Positions 1 through 11,330 of a DNA stretch of 64,000 bases are shown here, in pieces (the first letter of the stretch is position 1; each line of letters begins with the position of its first letter). Below the pieces are notes generated by a model. The model did no database searches. It was not told the DNA's origin and was given only the letters and a program-made list of their open reading frames with translations. A program made the translations under genes and the position numbers. The DNA is from Kwoniella bestiolae CBS 10118. Lineage: Eukaryota; Basidiomycota; Tremellomycetes; Tremellales; Cryptococcaceae. The stretch spans positions 682,001 to 746,000 of the forward strand of contig NC_089247.1 of the NCBI RefSeq assembly GCF_000512585.2, given 5' to 3'.

Positions 1-700
1 GGTGGTTTGCACCTTTGTTACTGTATTTTGCTTTTAGATAGGATCTCTCATACCATACATGCATCATGCACATCATGCTGAAAATGACTGTTAAATGACT
101 CTGTCGGCCTGAACGTTGTCATAGCTCCTGCAGCATAATACATGATTGTCCCTTTCGCTACTATCCCTTTGCAGGTGGACGGCATTGGCAAGCTACCAAT
201 CAATCAATCCAGGCCCTCAACGCCGCAGGAGATCAAATTGCACCATCGGTATCGCCATGCACGAGGCCATGCATTAACGTAAAGCCGAACCGACCATTCC
301 AGCAGTATCATCATTCCTCCCGGATGTACCGACACCATCCAAACCTCCTAGCTATTATCTTACTCCTTGATCCCAATATTGCTATTGCGGAACTATCCAC
401 TTGACCTGGGTGTATGTCGATTAAAACGGTAATTCCGCCTCTAGGATTGGTCTGCCACCTTGCTCGGAAAGAATCGGACTGTGGGATGTCTCAAAGGGGA
501 TCAAAAGGATGAAATGGATTTTCGAATTATCGTCGGTCCATCGGTTTACCTCACATCGCATTAAGGGTAAATATCTCTGTTGAATGGTGATATTGCTGGT
601 CAACCGAGCAACGCCGATTCTTCCGATAGGCAGTTAAGTGCGATTCGAAAATAACGTGGATCCGTTCGAAATCTGGAGACCCGCCCAAGGGGGAATATAC

Positions 701-712
701 CGGATTAGACCG
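701..712. promoter_or_regulatory. CGG-N6-CCG element in PCK1 promoter
   Basis: The inverted triplet pair CGG/CCG with a 6-nt spacer (CGGATTAGACCG) lies 117 nt upstream of the TATA box. Inverted CGG triplets are the classic target of dimeric Zn2Cys6 activators. The sequence resembles, but does not match exactly, the yeast carbon-source-responsive element. Its use here is inference. Confidence 0.3.
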
Positions 713-828
713 GTTTAGCGATCGATTTATGACGCTGCTGATAGGTGATTTCGAATATTGTGGGATGTGGGATGTCGTTTCCTCATGACGGACGGAACAA
801 CATTGAGATGAACACAGAAGATGATAGG

Positions 829-835
829 TATATAA
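829..835 (+). promoter_or_regulatory. TATA box of PCK1
   Basis: TATATAA followed by GAGAGAG lies about 370 nt before the PCK1 start codon. This distance fits a transcription start near 860 plus a leader that may contain an intron (927-1139). Strong TATA boxes are typical of highly regulated metabolic genes. The start site itself cannot be seen. Confidence 0.6.
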
Positions 836-1199
836 GAGAGAGTGTTGAGAGGGTGGTTCGCTCTTCTTCCCATGCATTCATATCATATCTCATCATCCAC
901 TTTTCACTGGATATAATCTAATAGAGGTGAGTGAGCAGTGTCTTTGTTTCCGGTTAGGGTGTATCCGGTATAGTTTCACTTTTGAGCAGTGTATACACAC
1001 ACAATCTCGTGACGTCCACTGGCTAAGTCAGTCGTGCGACATGATTTATATACTAGCCAGCCTTTCACTTCCTGTCTACCTGCCTACTCATTCCCACTCC
1101 ATATATCTCATCTCATCAGCTAACCTACGAATATCTCAGTTCAACCACATTGCAACTACCATTTCCACATCTATATCCCTTACTCAATAACCCCTCACA

Positions 1200-3067
1200 A
1201 TGGTTCACGGAAGACACGGACACGACGAGCTCGAAGGAAATCAGTTCCTTGGTAAAGAGTTGAAGTACTTTTCACAAGCTGGTTTCGACTTGGACAGGAT
1301 CCACATCAAGGTGAGTGAATCTCGTCATTCAACCAGTCACTCATCTCGTCCTGGTGATGCCCAAGGCCAATGCGACGTTTCATTCTTCCAGAGAAACGCC
1401 CCTATCGCTTCCCTCTACGAAGATGCCATTCTCAACGAAGGTGCCGTCATCTCCTCGAGCGGTGCTTTGATCAACTTCTCTGGTAAGAAGACTGGTAGAT
1501 CTCCCAAGGACAAACGTATCGTTTACGAGGAGACTAGTAAGGATGATGTATGGTGGGGTCCTGTGAACATTAAGATGGAGTGAGTCTACCTCCAGCAACT
1601 CTTACAACCCTCAAGCACAGAAGACTGATTAAGAGCGACTTGACTTTAGCGAACACACTTTCGAGATCAACCGAGAAAGAGCCATTGATTACCTCAACAC
1701 CAGAGAGAACGTCTACGTCTTCGATGGATTTGCCGGTTGGGACCCCAAATACCGAATCAAAGTTCGAGTCATCGCTTCCAGAGCATACCACGCCCTGTTC
1801 ATGCACAACATGTTGATCCGACCTACCGCCCAGGAATTAGAAAACTTTGGTGAACCAGATTTCATAATTTACAATGCCGGTCAATTCCCCGCCAACAGAT
1901 TCACAACCGGTATGACCTCCACCACCTCCGTGGAAGTCAACTTCAAGCGAATGGAGATGGTCATCTTGGGTACTGAGTACGCTGGTGAGATGAAGAAAGG
2001 TATCTTCTCGGTGATGCATTACCTTCAGCCAGTCAAATTTGGCCAACTCTCCCTCCACTCCTCTGCCAATCAAGCTAAAGGCGATAACGGCGATGTCACC
2101 CTCTTCTTCGGTCTTTCCGGTACTGGTAAAACCACCCTTTCTGCTGATCCCAACCGTCTCTTGATCGGTGATGATGAACACGTATGGTCCGATACCGGTG
2201 TGTTCAACATTGAAGGTGGTTGTTACGCTAAGACCATCAACCTTTCTGCTGAGAAGGTGAGTGAACCATTCTTCCTTTCCGAGCTGCCTGTATGTGTGTT
2301 GACAGATCTTGTCTCCGTAGGAACCTGAAATCTTCAACGCCATCAAATTCGGTTCTATCCTTGAGAACGTAGTCTACAACCCTGCCGACCGAGTGCCAGA
2401 CTACGACGATGTCTCCATTACCGAGAACACCCGATGTGCCTACCCTATTGAATACATCCCCAACGCCAAGATCCCATGTATCGCCGACCGACAACCCTCC
2501 AACATCATCATGTTGACCTGTGATGCTTTCGGTGTATTACCCCCCGTATCTCGATTGACACCCGAACAGGCTCAATACCACTTCGTCGCCGGCTACACCT
2601 CCAAGACACCCGGTACCGAGGATGGTATCGTCGAGCCCTCACCAACCTTCTCAACATGTTACGGACAACCATTCATCATCTTGCATCCTGGACGATACGC
2701 CAAGATGTTGGCTGAGCGAATGGAGAAGAACAAGGTGGACTGCTGGTTGATCAACACTGGTTGGACAGGTGGAAAATTCGGTACCGGTAAACGATGTCCC
2801 CTGAAATACACCCGGGCGATCGTTGATGCCATCCACAATGGTTCATTGGCCAAGGCAGAATTCGAAACCTTCCCTGTATTCAACCTTTCCATCCCCAAGG
2901 CTGTCGAAGGTGTTCCCAGCGAGATCCTCGATCCCGCCAAGGTATGGCCATCCAAGGAGGCCTTCAACGCTGAGGTCCAGAAACTCGGTGGAATGTTCCA
3001 AAAGGCTTTCTCGAAATACGAGGATGCCATTACCGCGGATGTCAAGGCTGCTGGACCAATTCTCTAG
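1200..3067 (+). CDS. PCK1: Phosphoenolpyruvate carboxykinase (ATP)
   Basis: Converts oxaloacetate and ATP to phosphoenolpyruvate, CO2 and ADP, the committed step of gluconeogenesis in the cytosol. Four coding exons with matching phases: 1200-1310, 1392-1579, 1650-2256, 2321-3067, giving 550 residues, close to the yeast enzyme (549). Visible signatures include the P-loop GLSGTGKTT near residue 250, the metal-binding segment LIGDDEHVW shortly after it, and GWTGGKFGTGKR in the C-terminal third. The start ATG gives an N-terminus rich in H/G/D and leads directly into the conserved YFSQAGF segment. The promoter has a TATA box and a CGG-N6-CCG element, so glucose repression is likely. Identity is very secure; regulation is inferred. 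Confidence 0.97.
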
Positions 3068-4057
3068 GCTTGGTTTCGCTCGATATGCTTGATACCATTG
3101 TAACATTATTCCTGTCCTGTTATTTTCTATATTTTGGACTCTTTGTAGCTTGACTCTTGATTGTCATCCGACTAGTAGCATGTATTCATCTGCGCATTGT
3201 TACGTTCTCATGTTCGTTTTGAGTGTCTCGGGTTACTGCAGCGGTCGATCAAGAGCTCAATTATCTTCGTGTACTGTCCAGGCACTACTGCCACATGGTC
3301 TAACATCACCCACCTGTTAGCTGGTCTGTGCCCATTCGCTATGCCCAGCTTGTGTACATAGGCATCATTTTGTGTGTAAATGGGTAGTCCGTGTAACACA
3401 TCGCATCGCCATCGCTTTGAGCACCGAGCTGTGTACCAGTTTCAAAATAAGTCCAGGCTTTCCTTCGATCTGGGACGGAATATGCAAACAAACAAGTATG
3501 CGAAAAATCCAAAAGATGGGAATCAACGGGTGGGATGTCTTCACCTCGGTCAGGAAGGAAAGGAGTCAGACTGATCGATGATGATGTGCGTGGGATAATA
3601 TCAAGTGTACCGTATACTGTTAGCTCCCTTCCAATCGTGTATCCGAAACGAAACATCTTCACAAACCATCAAATCAAGGGGATGGGTCCCACTGTCAAAA
3701 CAAACTTTAAATTCGGATCTCCCTCCTTGTCAGATGTTGGATGTTGAGTGATAGTCGATCAGTGCGGGATGGGATGCCCATGGGTCCAAGGGCTTGAGAT
3801 TATACTCGTCTTACTTCGGAGGAAGATTTACTTCAGTTGACAAGAACAAGTCATTTGTTCGACAACAGATTGGATATCAAAATCAGATAATATCAAGCTC
3901 ACAGCGCCGTCTTGAAAATATCAAGCTCCCAATCTGAGTGTATTATATTGGAAAATATAGCGATTAGCTTGGGGATTGATTTAGAGACTATCCGACCGGG
4001 ACTCGCACCGCTTAAATCCAAGATATCTCGATGTCATAAGGAACAGTGAAGTGGACG
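3068..4057. other. Intergenic, PCK1 to receptor-like gene 1
   Basis: Holds the PCK1 3' UTR and the promoter of the next gene. Only short, mutually overlapping ORFs occur and none looks conserved. I see no RNA gene or repeat. Confidence 0.5.
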
Positions 4058-6736
4058 ATGAACATATTGGTGAGTACCAGGCTTCACATCTGCAACGTAG
4101 ATTCCATGATGCTCTTGTATACGGATAGGAGCAGAACGCTGAGATTGATATCCGTATGTATGATAGATCGACGACGCATCGCCCCAGATCAGGTATTTCA
4201 AGGGGGATTCTTTGGCTGTAGGATGGATAACTGAACATACACCAAGTAAGTTATCTTCTCTCTTCTCATACCTTGACAGGTCTTCTGGCAGGCGGTCGCA
4301 GTTACTGACATGTCATGTATCATATGCAGGATCAAAATATCCAGATACGTTTACGAACAGGTATAGCGAATCGACCTTCCATGGGACCTTTGGAGAGGCA
4401 AGTTCCCTCTATTCCATCTGCATTCACGTACGGAATATGATCTCATTTGTGATGCGGAATAGGGCGATTATATGAAATACAGATTCAATGGAACGGGTAT
4501 AACGGTGTATGGAGCGAAGAGACCTAATCATGGTGTTTATGGAGGTGAGTGTTCGTGGTTGTCCGTCGTTTCAGCTTCCTTGGATTCGTAGCTTAGCTGA
4601 TATTCGTGGTTGGCTATTAGTCAAGATCGACAATAATCCCGAGGAGAGATATGATGGTAAAGGGAAGAATGAATTTCAGGCTGTGTTGTATCAGAAGATG
4701 GGATTAGATGAAGGGGTCGAGCATTCCATTGTGAGTGCATATCTCTCGTATGGGGCTGCTCAGACTGCGTCTTAAGCAGAACATAAAGCTTGAGATGGAA
4801 GCTGATTTGTAGTGATTGAACTTATCTTAGACAATGACGAACTACCCTTCAGCAACGCAGAATGCAACAGAGGACTTATGGTTTGATATCGATCATATCA
4901 TTATTACTCATAATATGTGAGTTTGATCTCGTTTATCAAGGCATAGCCAAGTAGAACCGTCGTAGTGATCGTGCACATGCTGATACGTTCACTCGTACAG
5001 CCCATCAACCATGTACACTACCTATATCGACGACTCCTCCCCTTCGGTCTCATACGATCCAAGTTGGGTATCATACGGATATGGTACAGGGGGTTACTAC
5101 AATCTGACAGATCATATGAGTCCCACCGCCGGCTCGAGTATGCAGCTCAAGTGAGTCCATTGTCCTTTTCATCCATCTATTCGAAGTTGCTTAATGCTAA
5201 TTGCATGTGCAGGTTCAACGGGTCTTCCATACAGCTCTACGGAGGGGTGAATAATGCTCATGGCGATTTTACTATAAGGTGAGCTAGGCTGTCTAACGTA
5301 CTCTCATATCATACCATTTTATAAGTTGAGGACTGACCGCTATCTCGTCTGACATCGGTATACAGCTTGGATGGTGGAGAGCAGGAAGTGTACAATGCGA
5401 ACAATTGGCAATTGGTGTATCAAGTACCCAGTAAGTCACTTATCTGTTTCTGCCGTTGGTCCTCGGTGATCGATTACTGCATTGTTATAGACTGATGATC
5501 TTGATAATTGGCGAAGTGTACACCGCCTCAGGTCTGACAGAAGGAGAACATACAATAACAATGACCAACCAGGGTGCATCTCCCCAGAACGTCGTCGGCT
5601 TCGATTTCGCCATCGTCAATTCCAGTATCAAACCGCCTGAAACAGACGCCGGTAATCCATCAAGCACGAGCGATACTTCTCAGACCAGCTCTACATCCTC
5701 ACCAGGAGCTGGTGCATCCACCTCGGGACAGTCGACTCCAAGCCTGAATATCGGAGCTTTAGCAGGTGGAATATCAGCTGGAGTGGTCGGTCTCGCTCTG
5801 ATCATCGTTCTGGCGATTTGGTTCTTCAAGAGAAGGAGAAAGGATAAAGATGAGACTCATTACTATTCAGAGGGGTATAGACCCGGTGAACCCTCCACTG
5901 GAAGATTAGATCTGGTCAGTGATAGCGATGTTCGATCCCCTTCGACGCAGCATACCCAGCGGAATCCAGATTGGGTGTCAAGCAATGGTAGCAATTCGAT
6001 CAACGCTTTGAGTCTGAGAGATAGGAAGGGAGGGTATATCCCGCAACCTAACTCGTACTCTACTTCCAGTGGATCACCAGTATCTCCTGGAGCTGATATG
6101 AGAGAGTTGAATCAATACCATCATCCATTCTTACAGAACATGCATTCGCAACTTCAAGCTCAACAACCCACCCATGGTCATGGGATCTCACCCAATTCCG
6201 CCTCGATTTCATTATCCAATTCATCATCTCACCAATCATCAGCAAATGCCACCGACCCGACTTTCCAGTATTTTACACGGAACCATTCGAGAAACAACAC
6301 TTCGTCGTCATCACCTCTCACCAGCTCACCTTTACCTACCGGTACAGGCTCACCTTCGAATCAGTATCATTCGCCCGTATCCGCTGAATCAGCCTCACAT
6401 CAATATCACTCGCCAAACTCCAGTCGGACTCTACCTAGAACATTCGGTGAATCCCCCGTCTCGGTATCACACGAAAATGGATTACACAGAAACAATACCA
6501 CTGGTACGACATCGGCCCATTCACACCAGACCAGTCATTCGGCGAGGATAAGAGACGCGTATAATAATCCTTTGCCATACACTGCGGCTCATGCTGGTCC
6601 CACGCCGCCTTATTCGCAGAGTGCACTTGGCACTGACGTTTCACCTGTAGATAGAATGGATGATGGGGAAGTCGATGAGGGTGGGCAGGGAGGGAAGGGG
6701 AAGGAGAGACAGAGAGATGGGTTTGCATGGGGATGA
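4058..6736 (+). CDS. Single-pass membrane protein with two repeated ectodomains (paralog 1)
   Basis: Role unknown; likely a cell-surface or cell-wall sensor. Ten phase-consistent exons: 4058-4069, 4167-4245, 4330-4397, 4463-4544, 4621-4730, 4831-4916, 5001-5150, 5213-5278, 5366-5430, 5517-6736, giving 645 residues. The first exon is only 12 nt (M-N-I-L). The ectodomain has two copies of one module, each opening with IDDxSPxxxY and later carrying FNGTGITVYG (copy 1) or FNGSSIQLYG (copy 2), which suggests a galactose-binding-like beta-sandwich. A Ser/Thr-rich stalk, one membrane helix (about residues 318-344) followed by KRRRK, and a roughly 300-residue low-complexity cytoplasmic tail come next. 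There is no cleavable signal peptide, so the helix probably acts as signal anchor. Intron 3 (4398-4462) appears to be a GC-AG intron. It is the tandem paralog of the gene at 7355-9561. Related proteins are common in Agaricomycotina, but none has a function I can name. Confidence 0.85.
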
Positions 6737-7354
6737 GAGGATAGTCGGAGGAGATATTCAGAAAGGATTGATAAAACACACATACATACTGCATAAAAAT
6801 AGGTGATAGGATGGACCATCTTGGTGCATTGAGGACTATGTTGTGTTGAAAAAGATACATCGATTGATCAAAGTGGGAACTAAGTATGTGTATGGCTTAG
6901 ATGTGTGTATAAAATAGAGATCGTGTGAACACCGTCATAATGGTAGTGACGCCGAAAACGATCCCACACCCGCACCAACCCTCTGGCTTAAGGGTAGTTC
7001 ATCGTTTCTCCGTCCCCTTGCGATCCACTAGCTCAGCATAAATGTCGTCCAAAGTGGGGAAGATCATGGTGTATTCAACATGGATCTACTGAAGTTACAC
7101 TAACGTTTCACGGAGACCGACGCCCCGGAATCTTGGCACATCAGCATGGATACGCCCTTCTCATCTACAAATCGATTTATGGGAGGGTTCGTTGCCAGAA
7201 TTCAGAATCTCAGGATGGTAGGTGATAACTAGAATCGTTTGTTACTCACTGCATTACTGGATTCTTGATTGATGATCATCTTTCGCTCTTGATCCCTATC
7301 CAGATTTTACTTGACCGAAATTTTTAACAATATCCAGACTCCAGCACAAACAAT
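6737..7354. other. Intergenic between the tandem paralogs
   Basis: About 620 nt containing the 3' UTR of the first paralog and the promoter of the second. No conserved ORF, RNA or repeat was seen. Confidence 0.5.
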
Positions 7355-9561
7355 ATGGAAATTACGGTGGGTACTACTTGATTGTATTTAGGTGAATTGA
7401 GGTTCGCAGAAAGGCTGAGATATGGAATGTGATAGCTGGATGATAGCTCGCCGCTGTTCAAATATCGTGGGACGTGGGTCAGACAACATGATCAAGGTGC
7501 GTGATGTTCATTCATTCATCTCAACTGCCGTTTGTTGTGATGCCTTCCGAGTGCGTGAGGAAACATATACTGAGTGTGTTTTATAGATCCTCAGATTAAC
7601 CAATACTTCGAGAGAACCTTTTACTCGACCAACAACGCAGTGAGTCGCACGTCATCTGTGGCAAAAGTTTGGTTTGGCAGGCAGGGGGAGAGACTAATAG
7701 TTGAGTTGCGCAATGACAGGACGATTCGGTATCCCTCACCTTCAATGGTACAGGTATAACTGTCTACGGGGCTAAGAAGAGCAACCATGGGATGTACACT
7801 GTCCAACTGGATGGGAGGAACATGGGGACCTCGGATGGGTACTCGGCTAGTCCGGCGTACCAGCAGGAACTGTATGGCGTCGATGATTTATCACCAGATC
7901 AAGAACATACATTGGTGAGTCGAGTCCGATCCAAGAACAAACGCTCTAGAGGAATGTTACTGACTATGTGTTGAATGGCACAAGGTCTTCACCAACGCTC
8001 CTTTGGGAGTAGGCAATAACCTCACGAGAAATTCCTTCGAGATTGATTCCGCGGTGATACGAACCGCTACGACGGGTACGGTATACACCTCCGTTATTGA
8101 CGATACCTCGTCTATCATCACTTATACGGGGGGTAATTGGGTGAGGGGTACCCCAAGTAATGATTATCATGGTACCACCCGGATGGTCAGTAAAGATTCA
8201 GAGGATTACATGCAGTTCAGGTGAGTACATTTCCAGCTTACCTCTTAGTTTCCAATCACGAAATTTCACCTACTGCAGATGCTGATGAGTACGGGTTCTT
8301 GGGGTAGATTCAGCGGAAGTAGTGTTCAGCTTTATGGGGCGGTCAACTGGGATCATGGAAATCATTCAGTCATGTGAGTGAGATATTCCTCATACTTCAT
8401 GTGCAATTCTGAGGAACCGGGACTTGTTATACCATAGTGTTGATGGCGTCCAGTCACCTAACAATGTCTTCAATGGTTCATTCTACGGACTGAAGCCCAA
8501 AGCGACCCGTAGGTATTCTCCTTTCAGTTCGATACCATCGGTTGAGGCCATTGCCAGCTAGCTGATACGCCTGCTTTTGATCGCAATCAGTCTTCATGAT
8601 CAATAATCTCCCTGAAGGTCAACACGATATCATCGTCACCAATTTGGGTCAAGGTGCCAAAGGGAATTACTACGATTTCGACTACGCAGTCATCAATTCG
8701 ACCCTCCCACCATCTTCTGCTGTAGCTTCAAGCGATGTCTCACCCGTTGCAAGCACGACTATCAACTCGCCCAACTCCGAGGATACATCCTCTTCCTCAT
8801 CATCCGCCGAAGGTGCTGACCAGTCCGGCAATGGTCAATCAGCATCTGAAGCGTCCAATCATGTTGGGATAATCGCAGGAGCGGCGGTAGGAGCAATTGT
8901 AGGAGTCGCCCTGATTATGGTAGTGGCATGGTATCTCGTTAAGCGTAAACGGAATGACCGAGGTGATAAATACACAAGCAAGAAAGATCGGAAGCTCAAC
9001 TTGACAGGAGAAGAAATCAAGCCATACTCAAGTGGCGACCACACACCTGAATACTCTACGTACGATAATCCGCTACCTGCCGGCTCAGGTACATACTCAT
9101 CCAACTCTCAGAGAGGATCAATCTCAGCACGGGAGAATGATAATAGCTCCGTTCCATTCCTGACAGTCATCCCATCTCCACCGGGATCTCAGGCAACTTC
9201 ATACCCTGCTTCCTCGGTCAATCGATCCAATACCATGCACAGTACCAATGCCCCGCCATCAACTTCAATGTCACACAACACTTTCGGTGTTCCAATCCCA
9301 CGAGAACCACGATCTGGAACCGCTGCACCTCATCCTATCGAGGAAGAGGCCTCTCACTCTCAACATATTATTACCGGTGCGTCGAACGAGAAGATGAGGA
9401 CACCTTTGCCAGGTCGGTATCAGGTGGAAGGTAGAGAACAAGATATGGGACCTTATCATCCTTCCGAAGATGAGGATCAGGCGGTTGGGACATTACCTCC
9501 GGATTATAGACAGGCTACACAGCCTCTTTCGCCTGGTGATCGAGAGCAGAGCAGAAGATAG
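7355..9561 (+). CDS. Single-pass membrane protein with two repeated ectodomains (paralog 2)
   Basis: Tandem paralog of the gene at 4058-6736. Eight exons: 7355-7366, 7436-7496, 7587-7639, 7720-7914, 7985-8220, 8308-8373, 8438-8508, 8591-9561, giving 554 residues with all phases consistent. It again starts with a 12-nt exon (M-E-I-T) spliced onto LDDSSPLFKY. Module 1 carries FNGTGITVYGAKKSNHG. Module 2 starts at VIDDTSSIITY and carries FSGSSVQLYG. A Ser-rich stalk precedes one membrane helix (about 323-347) with KRKR on the cytoplasmic side. The tail, roughly 200 residues, is rich in S/P/T and acidic near the end. Fewer introns and a shorter tail than paralog 1 show divergence after duplication. 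Likely type III membrane topology; ligand and role unknown. Confidence 0.85.
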
Positions 9562-10428
9562 ATGGATCCTGGACTCTTTGTGTGTACATCGCGGTGTGAA
9601 ATTTTGAGCATTCTTCTCTTCAATTGCAGGATACGTCAAACAGGAATCGGGTTTCCTTTCACTATACGCAGGCGTATTTTACTTCGCATATAATGTCTGT
9701 TGGTATGTGGTGCAAGTCTCGCTCAAGACCATTAGCTCGGATAGCGGACCTAGGGCCAACATCACCCGGTGCTGATCGCGTATTTAGACCGGAGGCGAAC
9801 TATCATGCTCGAGCTGAATGAAGTGCAGAGGGCTTGATTGAGTAAGGCTAATTCCACCTTACGACCTCCATCTGATCCGAAGCGAGAAGTGACCTACTAG
9901 ATCAGCTTGACAGGTACAGGTACATTAAGAACACCAGAGACCAGAGACTAGAGGCGTCATTTAGCATTCAGCTGCCTGCTAGATCTGACCTGACCCTGAG
10001 AAGAGGATAACCGATCGAAACTCAATTTGTTATTGGGAATCATTCATCCTTAGGAGGGGGGTGATGGTTCTGTAAGTTTCGGGATGGTCGCCAGCGGTTC
10101 GGGATCGAATTCAGAATATGGACACGAGATCATGAGCCAAAGCAGAACTCAAAAGGTTTCGACGGTTTCATCCTCCAGCGCAGATGCAACGCGACGGAAC
10201 CTAGGGCATTGGCAGAGCCAGATGCGAGGGTTTGGTAACGTACCGTATCGGCTGTACGGCCATTGACGAGCAGAACATATTGCTGGGTCAGTCACCCGCG
10301 CAGTCAAGAATCGGTCGGAACCATCAACCTGACCTGGTCCCTAATCACATTATGTTTCACTTTATTACTTTTGTTTTCGTCCTATCGATCTCGTAATCGT
10401 GTCTACTTCCCTGAGTCTCAGAATGCGA

Positions 10429-10451
10429 AGTACAGTACTCTCTACTGTACT
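10429..10451. repeat. Perfect 9-bp inverted repeat with 5-nt loop
   Basis: AGTACAGTA and TACTGTACT flank CTCTC. It could be a bound dimeric site or a small hairpin in the long region upstream of the Zn2Cys6 gene. Function unknown. Confidence 0.6.
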
Positions 10452-11314
10452 CTGACTGCACAGCTTACAAAGCAACTCACCTCGAGCCCTGATATACTGC
10501 GAGGCATAACCTTTCGTAATCGGGTACAGATGTTGGTTCTTCCATAGATCTTTACGGCCACGGGGATTCTCATTACAGCATCCCATAAGGAGACGTGAGA
10601 TGTGATGATGTGGCGTCCTCTGAGTTACAGGATGGCCAGTGGCCGCACCCTTTCAGCTGGATCGAGCCCTTGAGTTTAGTTTAGCTGCGAGGTGACTCAA
10701 AGTGCTAACTAGATCTTCCTCGAGAAGACGTATCTCGTTGTAGCACTGATGCAATTCACGGGTATGCTAAGATCTAAGACTCTGCAATCGCAAGGTCTAG
10801 TATCCGCTGATCATATTGCTCAACCATGTGATTCTTCGACATGATCAAGCGCGGGCAGATGTATACATCAGTCATACACCGTTCCGAGCCCAACATGCAA
10901 CGTACGTACGTGCTCTTCGGAATGACTCATAGATAGGGGTATATGGCGATTTCCTTGAAAATGTGACAACGTTTCAGAATACTGTTCCGAAATGAACCAC
11001 GTACTTCGTTCTGATGCAATAGAATGCAATGCAGACAAGGATGGTTTTTTCCTTCGGCGAGTGTGTATGAAGGGGGATGACTTTTTACCTTTTAGCTTTT
11101 CCCATGATGATCTAAGAAAGGGTTCGAAGGCACTGCATCATGCAAGTTCGATCAGGGACACCACTGTACCTCAGGGGAGAACGGTGTTCTAGACCGAAGG
11201 GAAAGTCACAAGTGAACCAATTCATAAGTTAATCCCTATAAGCGTTCTACCGTCGCTTCGACCTCCGACTTTTTCTTCTTGTTCGTCGCTTGCTTATTTG
11301 TTGACCGCGGTTGT

Positions 11315-11330
11315 CAAACCATATGGTTTG
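11315..11330. repeat. Perfect 16-bp palindrome
   Basis: CAAACCATATGGTTTG reads the same on both strands, with an NdeI-type CATATG core. It lies in the gene-free region and is a candidate binding site for a dimeric regulator. Function unknown. Confidence 0.6.

Larger units (their letters stand above)
1..1199 (+). promoter_or_regulatory. PCK1 upstream region
   Basis: No coding region is supported here. The short ORFs on both strands overlap one another and resemble no family I know. The 3' half carries the PCK1 promoter and leader: TATATAA at 829-835 and a CGG-N6-CCG element at 701-712. A possible 5'-UTR intron has a donor at 927 (GTGAGTGAG) and a plausible CAG acceptor ending at 1139. The leader intron is inferred from splice signals only. 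Confidence 0.55.

Noticed and set aside
11120..11131. GGTTCGAAGGC, tRNA B-box-like
   Set aside because: No matching A box, acceptor stem or cloverleaf nearby.
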